Origin: an uncultured Flavobacteriales bacterium
GTDB taxonomy: Bacteria > Bacteroidota > Bacteroidia > Flavobacteriales_D > Parvicellaceae
DNA: 64,000 nt
NCBI GenBank assembly: GCA_943788755.1
Contig: CALSRM010000001.1
Span: 310,001-374,000 of the forward strand
Reading direction: 5' to 3'
Shown piece after piece: positions 35,366 through 43,842 of the stretch. The notes beneath the pieces were generated by a model. It worked only from the letters and a program-made list of their open reading frames with translations. It did not search any database and was not told the origin of the DNA. Made by a program: the position numbers and the translations under genes. The first letter of the stretch is position 1. Every line of letters begins with the position of its first letter.

Positions 35366-37729
35366 ATGATCAAAATTTTCGTCTTTTTCGCCTTTATACC
35401 TTTTTTTATGTCTGCTCAACTAAATATGTCCGAGTTGGGTTATTTGGATTTAGTTTCATTACATAATTCTGATGCTTCCGACATATGGGGGTATGTTGAT
35501 GGAGGTGGAAATGAATATGCTTTAGTAGGCTTGAATGATGGTACTTCTATTGTTGATGTTACAGATCCTGCTAATCCGTTTGAAGTTTTCTTTGAGCCAG
35601 GCATGAATTCGATTTGGAGAGACATTAAGACATGGGATAATTATGCCTATGTAACTACGGAAGAGCCGCAAGGATTATTAATTATAGATTTAAGCACACT
35701 TCCTGGAAACCCTAATTTAACCACCACATATTACAATGGCCCAGGCAGCGATCCCTGGGCTTCAGCTCATAATCTTTTCATTGATGAAAATGGCATCTGT
35801 TATATTTTTGGAGCAAACAGAGGAAATGGAGGTGCTATTATGTTAGACTTGACTATTGATCCTATGAATCCTGTTGAAGTTGGAATTGTTGATAATTGGT
35901 ATGCACACGACGGTGTTGCGCGAGGAGATACTTTATATATGGGACATATCAATGATGGACACATGAGTATTTGGAATGTTTCTGATAAAGCAAATCCAGT
36001 CATACTTGGGCAACAAGTAACGCCAGGTAATTTTTCACATAATTTATGGATGTCAGATGATGGGGATTATATATATACGACTGATGAAATTACAAATGGA
36101 TTTATTGGAGAATTTGATATTTCAGATCCAACTAATATAGTAGAATTGGATAGAATCCAATCCAATCCAGGAATGGATGTTATACCGCATAATTCTCATT
36201 TTATAGAGGATTATATTGTAACTTCTTATTATAGAGATGGCGTAACCGTTCATGATGTTTCTAATAAAGGAAATATGGTAGAAGTAGGTAATTTTGACAC
36301 TTCCCCTGCTTTTTCTGGAGATGGGTTTAATGGCTGTTGGGGAGTTTATCCATGGTTACCATCAGGAAATATTATTACTTCCGACATTGAAAATGGATTG
36401 CATATTCTTGGTGTTACTTATAATAGAGGTTGCTATTTAGAAGGGACGGTTACGGATGCATCTACAACTGCACCCATATTTGGAGTTACAATAGAGCTTG
36501 TAACTGCAAATATAACTGATCAAACAAATATTGTAGGTGATTATGCAACTGGATACGTTGTTGCAGGTTCTTTTGATGTTATCTATAGTCATCCTGCTTA
36601 TATCTCAGATACTATCTTTGGAGTCTCGCTAGTGAGCGGACAAGTTTCCATACAGGATGCTCAATTAATTCCGATAGCAAATTTTGATTTATTGGTGAGT
36701 ATTGATGAATTAGCTAATATAAGTACTGTTATACCAAATGCAGATGTAGTAATTGAAAATGATGACTTCACATTTATTGGTGCAACTGATGCTAATGGAG
36801 AAATTACATTTAGTAATTTTTATGGAGGTGCATATAATGTTTACATTGGAAAATGGGGTTTTATAGAATACTGTGCGCAAGGCTTGGTCTTTGGTGCCAA
36901 TGACACAATATATGAAGCTTCTCTAGATATAGGATATGCTGATATGTTTAATCTAGATTTAGGCTGGCAGGTTGCTGGTGCAGCCCCTGATGGGACTTGG
37001 GAAAGAGGAGTGCCTGAAGGTACTTCAGCAGGAGGAAGTCAATCCAACCCTGGAGTTGATGCTTCTGATTGTGGGGAAAAAGCTTATGTGACCGGAAATG
37101 AAGGAGGAGCTGCTGGTTTGGATGATGTTGATTTTGCAGATGCAATATTAATTTCTCCGGAAATGGATCTGTCTAATGGAGGAGGTATACCCTTTATTAG
37201 TTTGGATTTTTGGTGGCGCAATTTTGCAGGTCAAGTGACGCCTAATGACTCATTGATATTTGTCATTGATGACGGATTAAATCAATATGTGGTAGCAGAA
37301 TATTATGCAGATGATGATGCTGAAAATTGGCAATCATTGCAGATTGACGTTATGAATACAACACAAAATTTGAATACAATTAAATTGATAGTAAAAACTG
37401 CAGATTGGGAGGCTGAAGGTGGAAACTTGGTAGAAGCTGGAATAGATAACTTTAGAGTTGACTATGTTTTGAATGTTAACGAAAATAATATAGGTTGTGA
37501 TTTTTCAGTTTATCCTAATCCATCAAATGGAATCTTTACGTTGTCCTGCGGAGAGAATGTTCCTGAAAGTCTAATTATCAATGTTTATGATGTTTCTGGA
37601 AAGCTTGTTGCCTCCTCAAATGTAAAAAAATGCAATGCTAAGATATATATCGAAGATGCTGGTGTTTATACAGTAATTTTGGTAGGAGATGATTATTTAG
37701 GTTCAGCAGTGAAAGTAGTAAAGCTATAA
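35366..37729 (+). CDS. T9SS-exported choice-of-anchor-B (LVIVD-repeat) protein
   Basis: 787 aa. Signal peptide 1-17. Residues 20-355 are LVIVD-type propeller repeats of the choice-of-anchor-B family: SLHNSDASDIWGYVDGGGNE, GTSIVDVTDPANPFEV, HDGVARGDTLYMGHINDGHM and NSHFIEDYIVTSYYRDGVTV. Residues ~355-520 are carboxypeptidase-regulatory-like Ig domains; ~520-700 a jelly-roll domain (PEMDLSNGGGIPFISLDFWW). The last 80 are a T9SS sorting domain (FSVYPNPSNGIFTLS to SAVKVVKL). Surface protein; binding partner unknown. Confidence 0.85.
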   Translation: MIKIFVFFAFIPFFMSAQLNMSELGYLDLVSLHNSDASDIWGYVDGGGNEYALVGLNDGTSIVDVTDPANPFEVFFEPGMNSIWRDIKTWDNYAYVTTEEPQGLLIIDLSTLPGNPNLTTTYYNGPGSDPWASAHNLFIDENGICYIFGANRGNGGAIMLDLTIDPMNPVEVGIVDNWYAHDGVARGDTLYMGHINDGHMSIWNVSDKANPVILGQQVTPGNFSHNLWMSDDGDYIYTTDEITNGFIGEFDISDPTNIVELDRIQSNPGMDVIPHNSHFIEDYIVTSYYRDGVTVHDVSNKGNMVEVGNFDTSPAFSGDGFNGCWGVYPWLPSGNIITSDIENGLHILGVTYNRGCYLEGTVTDASTTAPIFGVTIELVTANITDQTNIVGDYATGYVVAGSFDVIYSHPAYISDTIFGVSLVSGQVSIQDAQLIPIANFDLLVSIDELANISTVIPNADVVIENDDFTFIGATDANGEITFSNFYGGAYNVYIGKWGFIEYCAQGLVFGANDTIYEASLDIGYADMFNLDLGWQVAGAAPDGTWERGVPEGTSAGGSQSNPGVDASDCGEKAYVTGNEGGAAGLDDVDFADAILISPEMDLSNGGGIPFISLDFWWRNFAGQVTPNDSLIFVIDDGLNQYVVAEYYADDDAENWQSLQIDVMNTTQNLNTIKLIVKTADWEAEGGNLVEAGIDNFRVDYVLNVNENNIGCDFSVYPNPSNGIFTLSCGENVPESLIINVYDVSGKLVASSNVKKCNAKIYIEDAGVYTVILVGDDYLGSAVKVVKL

Positions 37730-37796
37730 TTAGTAGTTGTTCGGCATATCTGAATTTTCAATGATATTAATAGGGAATTTGGTATAGAAAGTAGTT

Positions 37797-40700
37797 CTAT
37801 TTTTTCTTTTTAAGTGAAGGCGTTAAACTGCCAAGACGACCAAATAAATCTAATGTTTTTTTAAAGGTGTCCATATAGAGTGTTATGATTAAGAAAATTG
37901 TCATAAACCATATTACCACAACATTTGCAGAAAATGTGTCAAAATACATCCCGAATAGTTTTTTCTTTGGAGCATAAAAGTGTGCTTTTAAGTAGTCATA
38001 GTCATATGGATCTAGATAAATAGGGTAGGACTTTTGGATTACGTAATTATTATCTTCATCTGTAACTTCGAATGAATTAGTGTTAGTAACAAAATCCTCC
38101 AATGCACTATTCTTATATTTATACATAAACTGATGGAACGATTCTTCTTTCAGTTTAGTCATAAATTTACGTAGTTTTTTATGCTGTTTCTTGTCAATTA
38201 TGTTTTCAATTTTGGCATTGTCTAAAACGGCAATATATTCAACACTAGGTTTCATGAAAGTCTTTTCTACGCTATCTTTTTTATTTTCAAAGGCTTTGTA
38301 TTTTCTTTTGTAGTATTCTTTAACAGTGGCTAGGTATTTTTTTATCTCACCATAAACTTCATCGCTAAATTTGTTTAATGAAAGATTTCTTAAGGTTTCA
38401 TCAGTCACTTTAATTTTTTCGGCATGTCTATTTTCCTTCTCAATTTCATTTTTTAGAATGTGAATAGTTCTTTCTATCGAAATTTTCTTGTCTGGATCCT
38501 TTTTTTCAGAATTAACAAAACTATGAATGCTCTCTAATTTTGCATCAAGGTTACTAACCCATTTATCTTTTTTCCAATTGGAAAATTTCATTTCTTTATT
38601 GTACTCAAAAAAATGTTTTTCATATTCATTGCCTTTAAACTGGGTAACTGCTAGAGCTTCATAGGCCCATCTGGAAGCCATAACGTTACCTATCCATGGG
38701 ACATGTGATTTTGAAGAAAATACAGGATTGAGTTTATCAAATTGAACTAATATGCCACTAAATAGTAATTGGGGTATTATCAATATTGGAATTAAGATAT
38801 AAATCACTTTGACTGAGTTGAATGCGGCTGATATATTGAGGCCTAGTAAGTTAGCGAAGCATGATACAGAGAATAGAATCATCCAATATACAAATGTCAT
38901 ACCCTCAATACCTAATACTGAATTACCTACCAAAACGTAGAAGATGGATTGTATTGCAGAGATTAAAAACATTATAAAAATCTTAGAAAACAAGAAACTC
39001 CCTTTGCTTAGATTTAAGAATTTCTCTCTTTTAAGAATTTTTAAATTCCCTATAATTTCTTCTGCGCTTGTTGTTAATCCAATAAATAGAGATACAATGA
39101 TCGAAATGAATAAAAACTGGGGTAAATTTTCGCTAGTGAAGAACGTATAATCTTCATTGCCTTCAGATGTACTGAAGTACTTCATAAAGAATCCTAGTAT
39201 TCCTGCCAGAGCGGGAGCTTCGAACAAGGTTATAGCCATGTATTGGGCGTTTGTCAATTTAGCTTTTACGTCTCTAATGAAAAATATCGCCGCTTGTTTA
39301 ATTTTTCCAGGAATCTTGAATATGCTTTCAGGCATTTCATTTGCATCTGCTATATCTGTTTGTTTGCTGGAAATCAAGTCAATATAATGTTTGTTCCACT
39401 CTAAAGGAGAAACCTTTCTATGTGAAGTTAAATTCCCATATTCGTCAACTACTTTAGAGTCAATTATATTAAAAATTTGTTCGGGGTTTACATTACCACA
39501 TGTAATACATTCACTTTCTTCAGAATTAACATGTTGCACCAAACGTTTAAAGTAAATAACGGCATCAACTGGATTTCCATTATAAATTGGATATCCACCT
39601 CTGTCTAAAATAATTAGTTTGTCAAACATTTTAAATATGTCTGATGAAGGTTGGTGGATTACAACAAAAATTAATTTTCCTTTTAGCGATAGTTCTTTTA
39701 AAAGATCCATTATGTTTTCAGAATCTCTAGAAGATAAACCGGAAGTCGGCTCATCGACGAACATTATAGAAGGCTCTCTAATGAGTTCTAAAGCAATATT
39801 TAATCTTTTTCTTTGCCCACCACTAATCGTCTTTTCAAGTGGGCTTCCTACTTTTAAGTCCTTAGTCTCATATAATCCGATAGCTTTTAGCGTTTGTACA
39901 CAAAGTTTAGCAATTTGTATATCACTATAATTTCCAAAACATAATTTAGAATTATAAAAAAGGTTTTCAAAAACCGTTAGCTCTTCAATAAGTAAATCAT
40001 CTTGTGGAACAAACCCAATTACTCCTTCTAGTTCTTTTTTGTCTTTGTGAAGATCAATTCCGTTTACCTCTACACAGCCTATGGTAGGCGAGTAGTTGCC
40101 ATTTAAAATATTTAAGAGCGTAGATTTACCTGCTCCAGATCCGCCCATAATTCCAAGTAGATGACCACTTTCTTCATGCAACGTGAAATCTTGTAAACCT
40201 ATATTACCTCCTTTAAAATGATATTGTATGTTTTTCGCTTTAAAAGAAATCTTTTTAGAAGATTTGTCACTTAAAAACTTACCTATGATATCACTGTAAT
40301 ATATCGGCTGAACTCTTGAACTTCTCAAAGAAGATCCCTGAGTTAATACCTGCACTCTTTCTTGTGTTATAATTTGTCCATTTAGATAAAGACCGTGGTT
40401 TCCATAATAACGAACAAAATAAGTGTTTACAGATTGAACTCTAATTACTCTTAAAAAACCTAAGATACTTTCTGAGTAAATGTGTTTGGAGTTTTTAAGT
40501 TTAGTTTCTTTGCTGCTATCAATAACCAAACAAACTTCTTTATCTATCACAGTATTTTCATCTGCATTTACAAAAGCTAAACAATCATCAAATTCTTCTT
40601 TGGGAATATTAAATGTTTCAGCAACTGTTGTAACAAATTCTAATTCTTGTTCGGTAACTATGTCGTTTGCATAAATAAATTCTAGAATTCGAATAAGTAC

Positions 40701-41012
40701 TATGATTTTTTGACGCTGCGCTAATTCCTCATTAATTTGCGTACAGATTCTAAGTACTTTTACCGAATTTACCGATGTTCTTTTTCTTTTACCAACCTTT
40801 TTACTTGATTTACCTTGATGTGACAGTAAAAATTCATCAAACAAAGAAAGATATTCTTTAATTAACTCCTGGTTTAATTCCTGCCGAAGGAATTGTCGGA
40901 CAATCTTACGACCGCCAACATCATAATTGACCTCTCCTGTTTCTTCATTTAATTCCCCTTTTGCGATTATTGCAAAAAGTTGCATTAAGGCTTTGAGTAT
41001 TCTTTCGCTCAT
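37797..41012 (-). CDS. TerB-like/ABCG fusion transporter
   Basis: 1071 aa. Residues 1-150 are TerB-like helices (ICTQINEELAQRQKIIVLIR, TEQELEFVTTVAETFNIPKE). Residues ~155-250 are a small beta domain. The ABC ATPase has Walker A GGSGAGKSTLL (290-300), signature SGGQRKRLNIA (397-407), Walker B IMFVDEPTSGL (416-426) and H-loop IHQPSSD (452-458), the ABCG subgroup pattern. CITCGNVNPEQIF at 502-514 carries a CxxC. Membrane helices run ~595-765 and the last at ~1030-1048, separated by a charged, Lys/Glu-rich ~260-residue insertion (~775-1015). Likely a half-transporter exporter in the inner membrane; substrate unknown. I recall this architecture from other Bacteroidota. Confidence 0.82.
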   Translation of the reverse strand: MSERILKALMQLFAIIAKGELNEETGEVNYDVGGRKIVRQFLRQELNQELIKEYLSLFDEFLLSHQGKSSKKVGKRKRTSVNSVKVLRICTQINEELAQRQKIIVLIRILEFIYANDIVTEQELEFVTTVAETFNIPKEEFDDCLAFVNADENTVIDKEVCLVIDSSKETKLKNSKHIYSESILGFLRVIRVQSVNTYFVRYYGNHGLYLNGQIITQERVQVLTQGSSLRSSRVQPIYYSDIIGKFLSDKSSKKISFKAKNIQYHFKGGNIGLQDFTLHEESGHLLGIMGGSGAGKSTLLNILNGNYSPTIGCVEVNGIDLHKDKKELEGVIGFVPQDDLLIEELTVFENLFYNSKLCFGNYSDIQIAKLCVQTLKAIGLYETKDLKVGSPLEKTISGGQRKRLNIALELIREPSIMFVDEPTSGLSSRDSENIMDLLKELSLKGKLIFVVIHQPSSDIFKMFDKLIILDRGGYPIYNGNPVDAVIYFKRLVQHVNSEESECITCGNVNPEQIFNIIDSKVVDEYGNLTSHRKVSPLEWNKHYIDLISSKQTDIADANEMPESIFKIPGKIKQAAIFFIRDVKAKLTNAQYMAITLFEAPALAGILGFFMKYFSTSEGNEDYTFFTSENLPQFLFISIIVSLFIGLTTSAEEIIGNLKILKREKFLNLSKGSFLFSKIFIMFLISAIQSIFYVLVGNSVLGIEGMTFVYWMILFSVSCFANLLGLNISAAFNSVKVIYILIPILIIPQLLFSGILVQFDKLNPVFSSKSHVPWIGNVMASRWAYEALAVTQFKGNEYEKHFFEYNKEMKFSNWKKDKWVSNLDAKLESIHSFVNSEKKDPDKKISIERTIHILKNEIEKENRHAEKIKVTDETLRNLSLNKFSDEVYGEIKKYLATVKEYYKRKYKAFENKKDSVEKTFMKPSVEYIAVLDNAKIENIIDKKQHKKLRKFMTKLKEESFHQFMYKYKNSALEDFVTNTNSFEVTDEDNNYVIQKSYPIYLDPYDYDYLKAHFYAPKKKLFGMYFDTFSANVVVIWFMTIFLIITLYMDTFKKTLDLFGRLGSLTPSLKKKK

Positions 41013-41067
41013 TTAAGTGTTGTATTAATCAGTTTTAATAAGCTTGGATTTAAGTCTGATCAATAAT

Positions 41068-41520
41068 TTATTTTCTTTTCTCGAAACCAATCATCATGAT
41101 TGCACAACCTGAAAGTTTTTTATTCATGTCTAATCTTGTTTCAACGTAGCAATCTATTGTACTTTCAATTTTAAAATCCCAGTATGGAGCATTATTATAG
41201 TCCTTGTTAGAGAAAAGTAAGTTTCTGCTCTTATCGTAAATTTCAAAAATTAAGTAATTTTCAGTTATTCCAGCCGAAGTAGCTATTCTGTAGGTAGAAC
41301 CTCCGTATAATGTTACTTCAAATTCAGTAGATTGGTCTTCATCCAAAAAAGCTCTATAAACTTGACCATCAGAAATGAAAACTCGATTCAACTGTTTATC
41401 TTCACTTGTATTAAGGTAAGAGTTTGTTACATTACTAATCGAGTCACAAGTGATTTGTCCAAAAACAGAAGGACCAATAAGCAATATAATTGCGACAAAT
41501 GTTAATTTAAATAGTTTCAT
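41068..41520 (-). CDS. Secreted protein, second gene of duplicated lipoprotein module (copy 2)
   Basis: 150 aa. Signal peptide MKLFKLTFVAIILLIGPSVF. Beta-rich domain: STEFEVTLYGGSTYRIATSA, ENYLIFEIYDKSRNLLFSNK, WDFKIESTIDCYVETRLDM, and closing KLSGCAIMMIGFEK. Pattern and order match the 16909-17520 product. The layout (receptive strand, Y-R-I, a later D-x-x-x-x-L-L strand) recalls PPC-type secreted domains. Lies 2 nt after the lipoprotein gene, so both are surely co-transcribed. Two Cys (25 and ~130, near the C-terminus) may form a disulfide. Confidence 0.65.
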   Translation of the reverse strand: MKLFKLTFVAIILLIGPSVFGQITCDSISNVTNSYLNTSEDKQLNRVFISDGQVYRAFLDEDQSTEFEVTLYGGSTYRIATSAGITENYLIFEIYDKSRNLLFSNKDYNNAPYWDFKIESTIDCYVETRLDMNKKLSGCAIMMIGFEKRK

Positions 41521-41522
41521 AA

Positions 41523-42443
41523 TTATTCAACGATTTCAGTTCTTATTGATTCAATTTTATTGATGATTGCTTCTAAATCTCCATCAGCAATCTCAACAGT
41601 ATGTTTGCTTTTAATGGTTGTTTCTTTTTTAGATTCGTTTGTGGATGAAGGCACGTACTCGTAAGTATATTTGATTCCTGCAAATATACCAAGTAAATCT
41701 TCTAGCTCATTAATCAAGTCTTCATAGTCAGCGTCAGCGTTATACTGTCCTAACATTGCAATCAAGCTTATTAAGGGGTTTTTTTGATCTCCTAACCTTT
41801 CAATTAATAGAGGATTGTTTGAAGAGACAGCAGCATCTGCAGCAATATACATAGATTCAATCCATCCACCTGCAAGTACTAAAGCTGCTACATCATTTTT
41901 ATCATTTTCTTTTAAGTAATTGTCAGAACTTCTGTAGGCATCAGAAACGAAAACTAACATAGAATCTTGGTTTCCAATATTGGAGCTAAATCTATCTGCT
42001 AATTTTTCGTCAAAAGCACCTTCAAGTCCTAGTTCCTTTGAAAGTCCTCTAACAGATTTTAAGTACCGCAGAGCGCCATCTGTTTGCTCATATATAGTCA
42101 AATAACCTAAGTCAGCTCCATAAACACCCAGGTTTAAAGCTTTTGAAAAGTTAGAAGAATAATTCATTGCATTATCTGCAGGATTAACATAATCGGAGTT
42201 AAAAGGAACTCCAACATCTTTAATTAGAAAAGCTGTTTGAACAGGAGAAGGAATAGAAAATATTTGGTCTCCTATAAGGAAGATGCTTTCATCAGGGTTA
42301 ATACTAGAATCTTTCGAATTTAAATCATCTTCAATCTTATCAGCATCTTTTGTCGTTTCACTTTCTGTTCCACACCTACCCATTAAAATTGCTACTGAGA
42401 ATAAAGATGAACCGATAATGAATAATTTAAGTTTGTTTTTCAT
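41523..42443 (-). CDS. Lipoprotein, first gene of duplicated module (copy 2)
   Basis: 306 aa. Lipobox ILMGRC (Cys24), then an acidic linker (DADKIEDDLNSKDSS). Helical body with the same landmarks as the 17530-18405 product: SKALNLGVYGADLGYLTIY, LKSVRGLSKELGLEGAFDE, VLAGGWIESMYIAADA. It differs by an extra tail from residue ~255 (YTYEYVPSSTNESKKETTIK) before the shared last helix. Family not named to me. Downstream of an AT-rich divergent region shared with pfkA. Confidence 0.75.
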   Translation of the reverse strand: MKNKLKLFIIGSSLFSVAILMGRCGTESETTKDADKIEDDLNSKDSSINPDESIFLIGDQIFSIPSPVQTAFLIKDVGVPFNSDYVNPADNAMNYSSNFSKALNLGVYGADLGYLTIYEQTDGALRYLKSVRGLSKELGLEGAFDEKLADRFSSNIGNQDSMLVFVSDAYRSSDNYLKENDKNDVAALVLAGGWIESMYIAADAAVSSNNPLLIERLGDQKNPLISLIAMLGQYNADADYEDLINELEDLLGIFAGIKYTYEYVPSSTNESKKETTIKSKHTVEIADGDLEAIINKIESIRTEIVE

Positions 42444-42838
42444 TTGTGATATTTTGTTCTACAACATTATATGATTAGCCAAAGAAAACAATAATGGGGG
42501 TAACATCCAAAATATATTTTCTTTTATTTTGAAGTTAGATAAAATTTCATCCTTATATAATTTTATTTCGACTATTTGATTCCTTTGCAAATTGCTAAAC
42601 TTTTCAGATTAACAGAGAATTTTAGCATTAAATTACAGTCAATATATTATGTAAAGTAATAATTTATATAATAGTATTTAAAAATTTGTTTATTAATAAT
42701 ATAAGAATATTAAATAAATAATTTATATTTATTGATTTAATCAAGCTGTTTAAAATACATTTTGTTTTTCGTACATTGTCAGAAATCGATATTTTTATGA
42801 AGTATTTTGATTGAAAAGATGTTGATAAAAATGGAGTT
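42444..42838. other. 395-bp very AT-rich divergent region between the lipoprotein module and pfkA
   Basis: No gene. The part at about 42651-42740 has only around 7% G+C and is made of A/T runs. Possible pfkA promoter: TTTG (42761-42764) and TATTTTTA (42790-42797), spacer 25 nt, longer than usual. The lipoprotein side has no clean consensus box. Confidence 0.45.
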
Positions 42839-43819
42839 ATGCTGAAGATTAATAAAATTGCTGTTTTCACCTCAGGAGGAGATGCTCCTGGAATGAATGC
42901 TTGTGTAAGAGCGATTGTTCGCAAAGCAATGCACAGTAATATAGAAGTAGTCGGCGCATTGCGGGGGTATGATGGTATAATAAATAATGATTTTATTCAA
43001 TTGGATAAATCTTCCGTAGGAAACATCATTCAAAAGGGAGGTACCATTTTAAAAACTGCTCGAAGCATTGATTTTATTACAGTTCAAGGAAGGAAGAAAG
43101 CCTTTGAGAATATTCAAAAAAAAAATATTGATGCTATTGTTGCCATTGGAGGTGATGGTACTTTTTCCGGTGCCGCTATTTTTACAAGTGAATTTGGAGT
43201 TCCAATAATTGGGATTCCAGGAACTATCGATAATGATTTATATGGAACAGACGACTCTATTGGATACGATACTGCTTTGAATACAATAGTACATGCAGTG
43301 GATAAAATAAGGGATACAGCAAATAGCCATGATCGCTTATTTATTGTTGAAGTAATGGGGAAAGATGCTGGATTTATTGCCCTGCGAAGTGGCGTTGCAG
43401 TGGGTGCAGAGGCTGTTTTAGTTCCGGAAACACATACTTATATAGAGCATTTGTTAAATAAACTGGGTAGGGAAAGAAGGAAAAGTAAATCAGGAAGTAT
43501 TGTTATTGTCGCTGAAGGAGATGGATACGGTGGTGCTTATAAAGTTGCAGATGCTGTTAAGGAGAAATACGATCATTTAGATATTCGCGTTTCAATTTTA
43601 GGTCATATCCAAAGAGGTGGTAATCCATCAGCATTTGATAGAGTCTTAGCGAGCAGACTAGGTGCCGGTGCTGTAGATGCTTTACTAGGAGGGCGTAAAG
43701 GAGAGATGATTGGATTAGTTAATAAGGAGCTAGTATTTACTCCTTTTGAAAAGGCAGTTAAACATCATAAAGAATTAAATAAACAATTACTTTCGTTGGG
43801 TGAAGTTCTAGCACTTTAA
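42839..43819 (+). CDS. pfkA: ATP-dependent 6-phosphofructokinase
   Basis: 326 aa. Phosphorylates fructose 6-phosphate in glycolysis. ATP site TSGGDAPGMN (residues 11-20), GGDGTFSGA near 102, catalytic GIPGTIDNDLYGTD near 124-137, fructose-6-phosphate residues in VEVMGKDAGFIALRSG, and ILGHIQRGGNPSAFDR near 250 are all present. The Gly after GGDG and the GTDDSIGYDTA loop are those of the ATP-using group. Followed 23 nt later by priA. Confidence 0.96.
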   Translation: MLKINKIAVFTSGGDAPGMNACVRAIVRKAMHSNIEVVGALRGYDGIINNDFIQLDKSSVGNIIQKGGTILKTARSIDFITVQGRKKAFENIQKKNIDAIVAIGGDGTFSGAAIFTSEFGVPIIGIPGTIDNDLYGTDDSIGYDTALNTIVHAVDKIRDTANSHDRLFIVEVMGKDAGFIALRSGVAVGAEAVLVPETHTYIEHLLNKLGRERRKSKSGSIVIVAEGDGYGGAYKVADAVKEKYDHLDIRVSILGHIQRGGNPSAFDRVLASRLGAGAVDALLGGRKGEMIGLVNKELVFTPFEKAVKHHKELNKQLLSLGEVLAL

Positions 43820-43842
43820 GGTTTTTTTATTTTATATTACAA

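Noticed and set aside
39619-39930. 103-codon plus-strand frame opposite the ABC ATPase
   Set aside because: Covers Walker B and signature codons of the real gene; composition is that of an antisense shadow.
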